33,601 nucleotides of DNA from positions 1-33,601 of the IMG/VR virus record IMGVR_UViG_3300011258_001069. One strand, 5' to 3'. The stretch comes from a virus. The notes beneath the pieces were generated by a model, which made no database searches, was not told where the DNA came from, and was given only the letters and a program-made list of their open reading frames with translations. Made by a program: the position numbers and the translations under genes. Shown here in pieces: positions 1 through 6,641 of the stretch (its first letter is position 1; each line of letters opens with the position of its first letter).

Positions 1-318
1 GCTTTGCGATGCCTGCTGATAATGGCAGCTAGGCGGCGCGCGTATCGGCAGACCGTCGGTATCTATAGCGACTACTCGGCAGACCCACTCGACCTGTGGT
101 CGTTGGCCTGCTGTCGGCTGTGTGCTTCGGATCTTATTGGGGTGTGGGGTGCTGGGTGTTGCTGCGGTGTCGTTGGTTGCAGGCACAGTGGCCGCGATGC
201 TGTCAGCGCGCAGATCAATCTGTTCGGCAGACTGTTCAAACGCATCAAACGCAAAAGCGGGTTGGCCGACAACAAACAGCACCACCAGCACTAACAAGTG
301 CAGGGTTAATTTGTACAT
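1..318 (-). CDS. Partial gene: secreted protein of unknown function, cut by the left window edge
   Basis: An open frame on the minus strand starts at an ATG at 318 and runs off the window with no stop (106 codons seen). A good Shine-Dalgarno sequence (GAGGAC) lies seven bases upstream. Residues 1-23 form a classic signal peptide: a Lys near the start, a long Leu/Val core, then A-F-A before the mature part. A Thr/Pro-rich linker follows, so the product is probably exported to the periplasm or membrane. It is the first gene after the Q-like antiterminator and its terminator, where lambdoid phages keep lysis or late genes. I do not recognise the family. A lysis accessory or spanin-like role is only positional inference. 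The opposite-strand frames here look like shadows. Confidence 0.6.
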   Translation of the reverse strand, partial: MYKLTLHLLVLVVLFVVGQPAFAFDAFEQSAEQIDLRADSIAATVPATNDTAATPSTPHPNKIRSTQPTAGQRPQVEWVCRVVAIDTDGLPIRAPPSCHYQQASQS

Positions 319-337
319 TTTGGAGTCCTCAAGGCAT

Positions 338-362
338 AAAAAAACCCAGCGGGCGCCGGGTT
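338..362 (-). terminator. Rho-independent terminator between the Q-like gene and the first late gene
   Basis: Read on the minus strand, AACCC pairs with GGGTT around a GC-rich centre (GGCGCCCGCT) and is followed at once by a run of T. It lies 46 bases after the end of the Q-like gene and 20 bases before the next start codon. This matches the position of lambda tR', the terminator that Q overrides. Confidence 0.7.
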
Positions 363-384
363 GTGGTATCTCTCGGGCGAGGAT

Positions 385-411
385 GCCCTAGTGTGGGGTG
401 CATCCTGTCAA
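385..411 (-). promoter_or_regulatory. Candidate late promoter (pR'-like) at the end of the Q-like gene
   Basis: On the minus strand a perfect TTGACA (411-406) straddles the stop codon of the Q-like gene. A weak -10 candidate, TAGGGC (390-385), lies 15 bases further on. Transcription from here would meet the terminator at 338-362 within a few tens of bases, the arrangement expected of a Q-dependent late promoter. The -10 is poor and the spacer short, so this is tentative. Confidence 0.35.
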
Positions 412-1211
412 GCTTCGGGGTACGTGTCAAGCAGCTTCTCGATCATCGTGTTGAGTTCGGCCTGAGTGGTTTTTGGCGCAAGAATATGCAGGCCGCGCTC
501 GCCGGGGATGCTGTCGATGTATTCGCCAACAATTGGGAGCTGCTTTGCGGCGTCGACGGTGTCTTTCAATACCGGCGACAAACTGCCCTGCTTGCATTTG
601 GTTAGCACGCGGCGCAAGTGCGTCGTCAACGCAAATGAATCACGGCTTGATATCTTGCCGGCCACACGCCGCACGCCAATTTCCTCCCACCGATATAGCG
701 TCTTGAGCCGGCCAAGGTAGTAGCGCTCTGCTGGCCCGCGTCGATAGGTCTCATAAGGCAACCCACACGATCGCGCCCGCGCAGCGGCGGACAGCTGCTT
801 GTGGCCCGTGCCGTCGCAGGTGTCGCAGGACTCGACCCGGGCATCAACCAGGCAAGTGCCGCGCCCCTCACACACGCCGCATGCGCTGGTGCTCAAAAAT
901 TCCAGCATCGCTTGGCGGCTTACCGTGAAGTGGGCGACCTGGGCTTCCCAATCCTTGCCCATACACGCATCGTGCACCAGATCGTCCAGCAGCTTGGCGC
1001 GATCTCTCTCGCCGCCATCCGCATACCTGAGCAATAACACCCGCACCGCACCGTCTGGCAGCGCTTCGTAGTCGTCATTGCCACGCTTTAGCCCCGCCAG
1101 CGCGTGGCCTATTTCTGCGCGGGTGAAACGAGGAACGCCACCACCGCCCGCATCATCAAGTCCGCAAGTGCCAGCCGTGGCCAGTGCTAAGGATTCCGCT
1201 GCTGTCGACAT
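408..1211 (-). CDS. Q-like late antitermination protein with a four-cysteine zinc motif
   Basis: 267 residues. The middle holds two CxxCxGxG units (C111/C114 and C129/C132), the zinc-binding pattern seen in lambdoid Q antiterminators of the phage 21/82 type and also in DnaJ. A basic, helix-rich stretch (about 141-190) follows. It is the last gene of the cro operon, and a candidate promoter plus terminator follow directly, as expected for a protein that lets RNA polymerase read through into the late genes. The ATG at 1211 directly follows the TAA of the RRM gene, with GAGGG seven bases before it. The last 75 or so residues are not typical of any Q I recall. The Q assignment rests on the cysteine pattern plus position, not on clear end-to-end similarity. 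Confidence 0.6.
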   Translation of the reverse strand: MSTAAESLALATAGTCGLDDAGGGGVPRFTRAEIGHALAGLKRGNDDYEALPDGAVRVLLLRYADGGERDRAKLLDDLVHDACMGKDWEAQVAHFTVSRQAMLEFLSTSACGVCEGRGTCLVDARVESCDTCDGTGHKQLSAAARARSCGLPYETYRRGPAERYYLGRLKTLYRWEEIGVRRVAGKISSRDSFALTTHLRRVLTKCKQGSLSPVLKDTVDAAKQLPIVGEYIDSIPGERGLHILAPKTTQAELNTMIEKLLDTYPEA

Positions 1212-1481
1212 TTACTGCCCTCGCTTGTAGTCATTGCCTCGCGACCGAGCCTGATTTACCCGCAACCCCTGCCGGCCCCTAAACTCAGTGCCGTTTAGCG
1301 CCTGGATGGCTAAGCGGGCTTGATCGTCGTTCGGCATGGTGACGAAGCCGAAGCCCTTGTCGCGGCCGGTCGTCTTGTCCGTCACCAGGCGGCAACGCTC
1401 GACCGTGCCGTACTTCTCGAACGCTTCTGTAACTTCGTGGACCGTAGACCCAAACGGGTAATTAGCGACAAAAATATCCAT
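1212..1481 (-). CDS. RRM-family RNA-binding protein
   Basis: 89 residues forming essentially one RNA recognition motif. RNP2 (I-F-V-A-N-Y) is at residues 3-8 and RNP1 (K-G-F-G-F-V-T-M) at 42-49, both with the aromatic residues that stack on RNA bases. A basic Arg/Gly tail (R-S-R-G-N...K-R-G-Q) ends the protein, like the short Rbp proteins of bacteria. The ATG at 1481 is chosen because the DUF1364 gene ends at 1484, so the longer version would overlap it needlessly. The stop codon abuts the ATG of the Q-like gene, so the two are probably translationally coupled. An RRM protein is an unusual member of a phage nin-type region. Its RNA target is unknown; nut- or Q-related RNA, or host mRNA, are possibilities. 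Confidence 0.88.
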   Translation of the reverse strand: MDIFVANYPFGSTVHEVTEAFEKYGTVERCRLVTDKTTGRDKGFGFVTMPNDDQARLAIQALNGTEFRGRQGLRVNQARSRGNDYKRGQ

Positions 1482-1483
1482 AA

Positions 1484-1930
1484 TCAGGCGACGTGCGCCC
1501 TGCCCTCCTTCCAAAGTTGCAGCCAAACTTCATCCGTTACCGTGTGCGGATAAGCGACCGTGGTTTCTGAACTGAATGGGTACACGCGCGGCGCATTGAG
1601 TGCTGACCATTCCTCAACATCTAAAACCGGCAGCACCACCTCGCCGCTGCCGTATACCCACATAAACGTTAGATCGATGCCGTTGCGCCACAACGTGTGT
1701 GCGGCGGCCTTGTCTAAATTCTTACCGTTGTCGATCTCGTGGTGGCAGGTGTTACACCCTGCAGCGACGAAACAATCGTGCGCCTTCATCGATAAGCCTT
1801 TGCCGTGGATCAGCTGGTTGCTGTGGCATGGCACAGCCGGCATACCCTCGCACCCAATACCGCGCAGGAAGCATGGCAGCGTGTGCATCAGGTCGAGCAG
1901 CTTTCGATCTCGGTGGATGTTGCGCTTCAT
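1484..1930 (-). CDS. DUF1364-family phage protein with an HNH-like Cys/His core
   Basis: 148 residues. The first half carries a metal-binding Cys/His core: C20, C27, H36, H51-D52, then C59-x2-C62-H-H-E-x-D. This matches the DUF1364 family of lambdoid nin regions, which resembles HNH nucleases and the RecA-dependent nuclease Ref. It probably handles or cuts DNA during replication or recombination. The C-terminal 75 residues are extra compared with the short family members I recall. Its start overlaps the stop of the DUF1064 gene by four bases (ATGA), placing both in one operon. Nuclease activity is inferred from the motif only. Confidence 0.7.
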   Translation of the reverse strand: MKRNIHRDRKLLDLMHTLPCFLRGIGCEGMPAVPCHSNQLIHGKGLSMKAHDCFVAAGCNTCHHEIDNGKNLDKAAAHTLWRNGIDLTFMWVYGSGEVVLPVLDVEEWSALNAPRVYPFSSETTVAYPHTVTDEVWLQLWKEGRAHVA

Positions 1931-2349
1931 TTGCCGCCCACCAAGGTCACATTGATCCCGTGATATAGCTCAGCCGCCTTGCGGCGCAGTTTACTCGAGG
2001 TGTCGCTATGTTTGCGGCTGCCCTTGTAGTCCTCGATGACGTGCTCCCCTGTGTCGGTTATGTCGTATTCGAAGTCCGGCACGTAGGTGCAAAACAATTT
2101 GCCGTTAATGTGTATGCGGTATCGCGTTTGCAGCGCTAGGTTTGAAATCACCGCCGCGAGCTCCATTCGTTTGAGTTGCAAAAATCGCTTGTATTCGCCG
2201 GTGCTGGGGAAATAGTGAGGCTTATTGCCGCACACCACATGGTCGCCGCGCGGCACCGCATAATTGCAATTCATGCAGTAGTAGACTGATTTGCGCTGCA
2301 TGGCGCCGGCATGCCTTCCGGCCATGTTGTTCCGAGGGTGCCGCCACAC
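1927..2349 (-). CDS. DUF1064-family phage nuclease-like protein
   Basis: About 140 residues. The C-terminal 95 match the DUF1064 phage family: a Glu in S-T-G-E-Y-K (residue 52), then P-D-F-E-Y (91-95), then E-D-Y-K (106-109). This resembles a PD-(D/E)xK nuclease core, and the family is thought to act on DNA junctions or ends. An N-terminal C-x2-C plus a third Cys (25, 28, 40) may bind zinc. I favour the GTG at 2349, which shares its G with the upstream TAG stop (TAGTG) and has an AAGG-type ribosome site. ATGs at 2325 and 2301 are alternatives. A much longer in-frame extension exists but only overlaps the upstream gene. Confidence 0.7.
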   Translation of the reverse strand: MWRHPRNNMAGRHAGAMQRKSVYYCMNCNYAVPRGDHVVCGNKPHYFPSTGEYKRFLQLKRMELAAVISNLALQTRYRIHINGKLFCTYVPDFEYDITDTGEHVIEDYKGSRKHSDTSSKLRRKAAELYHGINVTLVGGK

Positions 2350-2711
2350 TATCCGCCACCTTCCCGAAACGCCCATACCGGCGACTCGTGGCCTTTGTTG
2401 GTTACAAGCGTTGATTTCCTGCGGCCTATTTTTGCCCAGCATTTGCCGCGAAATACTGCGCCCCATGCGTTGCTGCTCTCGGGCCTGATGCCACGGGACA
2501 ATGCGAATCGGCGCAGGTCGTCGATGTGAACTTCGCCATTCACCGCGCAAAAGCGGCGGGCCTGGCCGCGCATGAGTTCAACAAATTCTTTGTTGTTGGT
2601 TTCAACCAAGTGCAGCCCCTCTTCGCGCTTTTTCTTTGCGCGTACCGGATCGAAGTGAGCCCGAACCGCTTCCGGTGTTGGTGGGGTATCGAATAGCTGT
2701 AGCTGGCTCAA
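2349..2711 (-). CDS. Conserved phage protein of unknown function
   Basis: About 120 residues from a TTG at 2711 that overlaps the previous gene's TGA (TTGA) and has GAGGG upstream. The second half has a layout I recall from many phage early-region proteins: a helical region (F-V-E-L-M-R-x2-A), an I-D-D-L-R-R-F-A helix, then N-A-W-G-A-V-F, K-x-G-R and a final S-P-V-W-x-F strand. It looks like a small winged-helix or DNA-binding fold, but no function is established. It lies between a zinc mini-protein and the DUF1064 gene with overlapping ends, so it is part of the same operon. The ATG versions of the start would run deep into the upstream gene. Confidence 0.6.
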   Translation of the reverse strand: MSQLQLFDTPPTPEAVRAHFDPVRAKKKREEGLHLVETNNKEFVELMRGQARRFCAVNGEVHIDDLRRFALSRGIRPESSNAWGAVFRGKCWAKIGRRKSTLVTNKGHESPVWAFREGGG

Positions 2712-2866
2712 GCCCTGACGCCCTCGCCACGCTCTGATGGTGGCCACTTGATGTACCCGCCCATGCGCCGGCATTTCTGGCAGCGCTTGTGGCGGTCTTT
2801 GATGTTGATGGGCTGCCCACAGTCGGTGCAGGGCTTTTCCCAACCTGGTTCGCAATCACGCGGCAT
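2708..2866 (-). CDS. Zinc-ribbon mini-protein (52 residues)
   Basis: A 52-residue gene. It starts at an ATG at 2866 that overlaps the ParB-like gene's stop (TGATG) and ends in a TGA overlapping the next gene's TTG. It contains C13-x2-C16 and C29-x2-C32, spaced as in a treble-clef or zinc-ribbon fold, with basic residues between and after. It is probably a small nucleic-acid or protein-binding adaptor. The exact tiling with both neighbours is the main support that it is real. The frames covering this stretch in longer ORFs lack such features. Confidence 0.65.
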   Translation of the reverse strand: MPRDCEPGWEKPCTDCGQPINIKDRHKRCQKCRRMGGYIKWPPSERGEGVRA

Positions 2867-3735
2867 CAAATTACCTCAATCCAGCCATCCGACGGACGAA
2901 TCGCGATTGATGTTTTAGTGATGCGCTTCTTTTTAACCAGCGCTGCCCAGCCTTTGATGACCATTCGGGCCTTAACGTGTATAGGCCACCTCACCTGGCG
3001 CTGCATGTCGCGAAAAAACGCTTGCCTGAGCATGTATTCGATGTCGGTGGTTTTTAAATCTTCGCCGGTGTAAAACCGACGCATAAAAACCTCTGCCGCA
3101 CGACTGTGTTTTTTGTCGATCTGAAACCAAATCGCCGCCGTGCATGCCACCGAAAGCGGCCTGGCATCTTTACACCACGCCGCCAACGTTTCGCAGAACT
3201 TAAAAACCCCAGGGTTCGCCAGGGAGTAATTTAAAATCTCGGTGTTCGACACCCGCGTGTTAGGCATGAAGGTTTTGGACTCGAGTAAAATGCAATATCT
3301 GCAAGCGGTAGCCGCGTCCTTGGCTAGACCGGCCGTTATTTTTGGGTAATTCAACGCAATGACATCGGACCCGGTTCGCGGCTTGCCTGTATCAATTGTC
3401 TTGAACGCCTCCGCTGCGACGCCATAAATCACCAAAGCCTCAATCGCGATCCCCGCCTCAATACAGGCCATGAGCCTGTGCTGCCCGTCGAGCACGTCAT
3501 CGTCGTTGGCGATAATGATCGGCTGCCCGTTGAACACCCAATCGCCAGCGGCGATCTGCTTGGCTAGAAAATTTACGTGTGACTTGGAAACCGGGCGATT
3601 GTGGCGGTTGTGCTTCAACCATCCGCTTGCATCTTGCGGCGTTATTTTCATTTGCTCGACGACAACGTCGCCGCCGACTATTTCTGTCGGGTTTTTGAAT
3701 GGAATTATTTTTGCTTGAGATACTACTTTTGACAT
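2866..3735 (-). CDS. ParB-like nuclease-domain (ParB/Srx fold) phage protein
   Basis: 289 residues. Residues 20-110 look like the ParB N-terminal fold: a recognition helix-rich segment followed by V-L-D-G-Q-H-R-L-M-A (81-90), the D-G-Q-H-R box of the ParB/Srx family. The rest is helical with a Lys-rich stretch near 265-270. There is no ParB helix-turn-helix, so this is the phage ParB-like type, thought to act on DNA or nucleotides, rather than a partition protein. The ATG at 3735 has a strong AGGGG ribosome site, and the gene ends in overlap with the zinc mini-protein. Confidence 0.65.
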   Translation of the reverse strand: MSKVVSQAKIIPFKNPTEIVGGDVVVEQMKITPQDASGWLKHNRHNRPVSKSHVNFLAKQIAAGDWVFNGQPIIIANDDDVLDGQHRLMACIEAGIAIEALVIYGVAAEAFKTIDTGKPRTGSDVIALNYPKITAGLAKDAATACRYCILLESKTFMPNTRVSNTEILNYSLANPGVFKFCETLAAWCKDARPLSVACTAAIWFQIDKKHSRAAEVFMRRFYTGEDLKTTDIEYMLRQAFFRDMQRQVRWPIHVKARMVIKGWAALVKKKRITKTSIAIRPSDGWIEVI

Positions 3736-3899
3736 ATATCGCCCCTTAAATGATCAATCGCCGCACGCAGCTCGGCCTGGCCGTCGTCGCCATACCGCCG
3801 CCCCACGAGATACCAAACCAGATCGCGTTGGGTTTGGGTGGGTTGGTCGCGCCACAACCGGAGTCGTTCGCTGGGTTGTGATAGGTCATAGACCGGCAC
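3723..3899 (-). CDS. Small phage protein of unknown function
   Basis: 58 residues if translation starts at the GTG at 3899, just after the cupin gene's stop. A TTG at 3920, inside the cupin gene, is an alternative (65 residues). The product is charged, rich in Arg and Trp, with a V-W-Y-L-V-G-R-R-Y core, and has no motif I recognise. It overlaps the ParB-like start by 13 bases. Support is its position in a tightly packed operon and the lack of any other gene here. Confidence 0.45.
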   Translation of the reverse strand: MPVYDLSQPSERLRLWRDQPTQTQRDLVWYLVGRRYGDDGQAELRAAIDHLRGDICQK

Positions 3900-3900
3900 T

Positions 3901-4401
3901 TCATGCGCAACCCCTACCAATCTCGCCTGGGTTGTCTTTCGCTACGAAGTCCCGGTAATAGCGCCAACCTTGTGGGCAGTAAAAGCCCCACTTGCGCACC
4001 ACCGGGCCGGTGATGAATAAAGTAATTACTGGCGTATGCGGGCGGCTGCTGATGTCCAGCACTTCCAGCCGATGTGCCGTTTTTGCCCTGCGGAATATCA
4101 GGTCGCCCGGGCTTCTGATCCGGTTTTCTAACGAGCAGACTTCCGGCCACTGCTCCGGGTATCGGAACGATATTTCGTTGTAGTGGCCCTGCAGCATCAG
4201 CGTCATGGATGGCCAGGGGTGGTCGTGCAATGCGCGGTCGTCGTCGTCTTTGCTGATCCGGTGCAGGTAAAGGTTGAATAGCGGATTGCGTGGTATCAGC
4301 CACCAGCGTTCGAGATACGGATCATTCGGATCACCGACAACGAAGTCCGGGGCGCGCTTGGTGGGCACGCTTAACAGCCAGGCCTTGATCCGCTTTAGCA
4401 T
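3901..4401 (-). CDS. Cupin-fold phage protein
   Basis: 166 residues. The order of motifs matches a cupin-like phage family: L-H-D-H-P-W (58-63, the metal-binding His pair), Q-G-H-Y-N-E (71-76), P-G-D (98-100), H-R-L-E (110-113), T-L-F-I-T-G-P (127-133), then W-G-F-Y-C-P-x-G-W (138-146). H59, H61, E76 and H110 could bind one metal. Such proteins sit in phage early regions, but their substrate is unknown to me. The ATG at 4401 overlaps the end of the helicase-loader-like gene and has GGGGCGGC upstream. A ten-residue longer version is less likely. Confidence 0.65.
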   Translation of the reverse strand: MLKRIKAWLLSVPTKRAPDFVVGDPNDPYLERWWLIPRNPLFNLYLHRISKDDDDRALHDHPWPSMTLMLQGHYNEISFRYPEQWPEVCSLENRIRSPGDLIFRRAKTAHRLEVLDISSRPHTPVITLFITGPVVRKWGFYCPQGWRYYRDFVAKDNPGEIGRGCA

Positions 4402-4871
4402 TTGGATGCCGCCCCAAGTTTTGACTTGCACGCCGCGATCAACTCACTGCACCGCAGCTTTTGCTCGTCAGTGCTTTTCTGCGTCAAGTGACGTTCTGGC
4501 GGTACCAGCGGGATCACGTACATGCTCGCAAACGGGCGTGTTTCAACCGGTCGGCATAGCTGCTTAAACTGCGACAGGTTTGGCGGGAAATCCCTATGCC
4601 AACGGAGGCACGCCTCAAGACCTCTGGCGATCTCTTGCTCGCTGTAGCCGCGAAGTCCGCGCGCCCAAGTGCCGTCGTCAGCAACCCCGAACTGGCGCGT
4701 AAACGAATAGCCGAACATTTTCGCCAGGCGTTTCCATGCACGCGGAATTCGAGTGGCCTCGGTGCCGCCATCAGAACTGATCTCCGGCTTCAAGGTTGGA
4801 CTGCACTGGGTTCGCGGCCTCGACTCGATCTGCCTCTGTGCGTCCGCCACTGCTTCCTGAACGCTTTTCAT
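4395..4871 (-). CDS. Phage replication protein P-like (helicase loader candidate)
   Basis: 158 residues. Residues 40-110 show the layout of phage P-like replication proteins: R-x2-R-x-W-K-R-L-A-x-M-F-G, F-G-V-A-D-D, W-A-R-G-L-x-G-Y-S, and W-H-R-D-F-P-P-N-L-x-Q-F-x-Q-L-C. This last block is the hallmark of the W-P-P-x-L-x-E-F-x-x-L-C family. It probably brings the host DnaB helicase to the origin bound by the partner DUF1376 protein. There is no Walker motif, so it is P-like rather than DnaC-like. The ATG at 4871 has a very strong ribosome site (GAGGGGG, seven-base gap) and lies 101 bases inside the upstream gene. Confidence 0.6.
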   Translation of the reverse strand: MKSVQEAVADAQRQIESRPRTQCSPTLKPEISSDGGTEATRIPRAWKRLAKMFGYSFTRQFGVADDGTWARGLRGYSEQEIARGLEACLRWHRDFPPNLSQFKQLCRPVETRPFASMYVIPLVPPERHLTQKSTDEQKLRCSELIAACKSKLGAASKC

Positions 4872-5520
4872 CGTCTGCCCCCTCGCATGCGGCTTTCAGC
4901 CAGCTTTTCGGATTTATTTTGGTCGGGCCGTCGAGCAGTGCCTTGCACTTCGCCCCAACGATGTCATCGCCGTGGCGCTTTGCCAGGCCGGCCAGGAATT
5001 GCTGGGCGTGCATCTTCGACATTCGGTTCGCAACGCAGATCACCAGCAGGGTTTGTTCCCATAATTCGCTTGCAGCCAAAGATGCTGCTTTAGCAGTATC
5101 TTTAGGTGGTATGTGGTCATGCGATCCCATATGGGAGTCGCTGCTTTGTCCCTTTTGGGATCCCATGTGGGATGAGGTTTTGCCCCACCGTTTCGCGTTA
5201 CCCAACGCGCTCGCTTTTTTCTTATCTTTTTGAATCGCCGCAGCTTTTTCGAGTTCTTCGTCCATCCTTTTGAGGTGGATTAAGCCCTCCGCCTCCACGA
5301 AAAAAACTGAAAGTTTTTTCCATAATTTCCGCGTTTTTTGCAGCGAAATCCCGAGGTTTTTCTGCAGAAATCTTTCAAAGTTTTCTGCGTTGAACGGTCC
5401 GCCGTTGTCCCAGTACAGGTCCATGATCAGGTTGTATGCGCCGTGTTCCTCGAGCGTGAGTGAGCGGGTATCTCGGGCATAGTCCGCAGGGTGCTTGGCG
5501 TACCAGGTGCGCTTAGGCAC
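4771..5520 (-). CDS. DUF1376 (YdaU-family) replication initiation protein
   Basis: 249 residues. The N-terminal 100 are the DUF1376 domain: W-Y-A-K-H-P-A-D-Y-A-R-D-T, then L-E-E-H-G-A-Y-N-L-I-M-D-L-Y-W, typical of YdaU-like phage proteins that bind the replication origin. A Lys/Ala-rich linker (about 90-140) leads to a C-terminal helical region. The product probably replaces lambda O as origin-binding initiator, working with the P-like protein encoded next. The GTG at 5520 has AGGA upstream and overlaps the end of the 50-residue gene by eight bases. The origin itself is probably within this gene, but I see no clear iterons. Confidence 0.75.
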   Translation of the reverse strand: MPKRTWYAKHPADYARDTRSLTLEEHGAYNLIMDLYWDNGGPFNAENFERFLQKNLGISLQKTRKLWKKLSVFFVEAEGLIHLKRMDEELEKAAAIQKDKKKASALGNAKRWGKTSSHMGSQKGQSSDSHMGSHDHIPPKDTAKAASLAASELWEQTLLVICVANRMSKMHAQQFLAGLAKRHGDDIVGAKCKALLDGPTKINPKSWLKAACEGADDEKRSGSSGGRTEADRVEAANPVQSNLEAGDQF

Positions 5521-5665
5521 ACCGGCGTTCCTGATCTAAAAAGGTGGCGCGGGCTGCGGATTGATGCAGCGACACGAATGCGGGAGGTCTCGAACTGGCA
5601 ACGGTGTCGGGGAGCAACACCGTCCGTGCCTCGGTCCGCGCCATAGTTAATTCGGTGGCTACCAT
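5513..5665 (-). CDS. Possible 50-residue phage protein
   Basis: The frame from an ATG at 5665, whose G begins the preceding gene's last two codons, to a TAA at 5513 fills the gap between the membrane mini-protein and the DUF1376 gene exactly, overlapping both. There is no strong ribosome site, so expression would rely on coupling. The product is Arg/Ala-rich with no recognised domain. A longer version of this frame (up to 5806) only shadows the upstream gene. It could also be a non-coding spacer. Confidence 0.35.
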   Translation of the reverse strand: MVATELTMARTEARTVLLPDTVASSRPPAFVSLHQSAARATFLDQERRCA

Positions 5666-5796
5666 ATGTCGTCGTCTTTCATCCACGCGAAGCCGCAGAT
5701 CGCCGCGGTGACGAGGCAGGCCACGCCGATCACAACGGCGCCTATGCAGAGCAGCATCGTGCAAACAACACCGGTAAAAAAGGAAGGCCAGAACAT
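5659..5796 (-). CDS. Single-pass membrane mini-protein (45 residues)
   Basis: The ATG at 5796 overlaps the stop of the upstream gene (TGATG), and a G-rich ribosome site precedes it. Residues 9-37 are an unbroken hydrophobic span with several Cys and Gly, ending in a charged K-D-D-D-I-W tail. This is one transmembrane helix with an acidic cytoplasmic or periplasmic end. The role is unknown. Small membrane proteins in early phage operons often affect host membrane processes or superinfection, but nothing here shows that directly. Confidence 0.6.
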   Translation of the reverse strand: MFWPSFFTGVVCTMLLCIGAVVIGVACLVTAAICGFAWMKDDDIW

Positions 5797-5990
5797 CAGC
5801 TGACACCCCCCGGCGCAGTGCTCTCCCTGCGGCTGATTTCCAGCAATAGGCGACCTATCAGAGCGGCGATAAAGGCTTCTTTGTCGTTCGACGTGTGGTA
5901 CTGAGTTACCAGGCGATTCGCCGTATAGCTGTCGCGCGCTGCCAAAATCTCATCTATTCTTTGGCCCTGCATCAATAAGGGATTAGCCAT
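5796..5990 (-). CDS. Small phage protein with a start codon shared with the opposite gene
   Basis: 64 residues starting at an ATG at 5990, with GGAGGG five bases upstream. The product is helical and charged (Q-R-I-D-E-I-L...A-F-I-A-A-L-I-G-R-L-L-L-E-I-S-R-R). I do not recognise it. Its start codon interlocks with that of the DUF4145 gene on the other strand: the two ATGs share the palindrome CATG at 5988-5991. It remains in the leftward operon even though the upstream 650 bases carry the opposite gene, so cro-operon transcripts must cross that gene in antisense to reach it. Confidence 0.6.
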   Translation of the reverse strand: MANPLLMQGQRIDEILAARDSYTANRLVTQYHTSNDKEAFIAALIGRLLLEISRRESTAPGGVS

Positions 5991-6639
5991 GCCAACCCTC
6001 CAACGCACCTGCCCGCATTGCGGGGGTGAACGTCAAATATTTGGATTCGCTACGGAGTGGGCTCACCCCGTCACCGATAATTACGGTAGACCTATCTACG
6101 AAGCCATATTCCGCTGCCACCATTGCTCTGGGGCTTATGCGGTGACCGTAAGCGTCGCTAATTCCACTCATCGCCCGAGCCAAATTGACATGCCGCTCGA
6201 TAAAGATAGTGACACTCGGATCGTCAGCGAATATCCGCAAATAAAAGCGCTCGACGCTCCGAGCAACTGCCCTGATAACGTCGCTAGGATTTTTATCGAG
6301 GCTCAAGACAACGCTAGACGAAGCAACTGGGACTCGGCAGGGATGGGTGCACGCAGGACGCTGGAACTCGCCACCCGCAAACTGCGCGAGGGCGACAAGA
6401 AATTCGCCGATGAAACCTTGTGGAAGCGGATAGATATTCTGGCAAGCGACCACGACATTACGCCGGCGATGCGAGAATGGGCCGACGCAATTCGCCTTGA
6501 TGGAAATGAGGCGAACCACGACGACGACGCGTTTGATGAGAACAAAGCTAAAGCCTTGATCTCCTTCACGGAAACCTTTCTGCTCTACGCGTTCACCCTG
6601 CCCGCCATGGTCGAAGCCCGGAAACCTGAGCCGGAATAA
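5989..6639 (+). CDS. DUF4145 protein with N-terminal zinc ribbon, inserted against the operon
   Basis: 216 residues. The N-terminus has C-P-H-C (about 7-10) and C-H-H-C (about 42-45), a zinc ribbon. The C-terminal half is the helical DUF4145 domain (A-R-R-T-L-E-L-A-T-R-K-L, W-A-D-A-I-R-x-D-G-N-E-A-N-H-D). DUF4145 is known as an accessory domain in restriction-type proteins and as a stand-alone protein in phages and genomic islands. I infer a defence or exclusion cargo role, without proof. It is the only plus-strand gene within the leftward early operon. AAGGG lies upstream of its ATG. The promoter must be inside the neighbouring minus-strand gene. It ends two bases before the end of the CII-like gene (tail to tail). 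Confidence 0.75.
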   Translation: MPTLQRTCPHCGGERQIFGFATEWAHPVTDNYGRPIYEAIFRCHHCSGAYAVTVSVANSTHRPSQIDMPLDKDSDTRIVSEYPQIKALDAPSNCPDNVARIFIEAQDNARRSNWDSAGMGARRTLELATRKLREGDKKFADETLWKRIDILASDHDITPAMREWADAIRLDGNEANHDDDAFDENKAKALISFTETFLLYAFTLPAMVEARKPEPE

Positions 6640-6641
6640 GG

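Noticed and set aside
4-605. Plus-strand frames at the left end
   Set aside because: They shadow the secreted protein and the Q-like gene, have no ribosome sites and show biased, low-quality composition.
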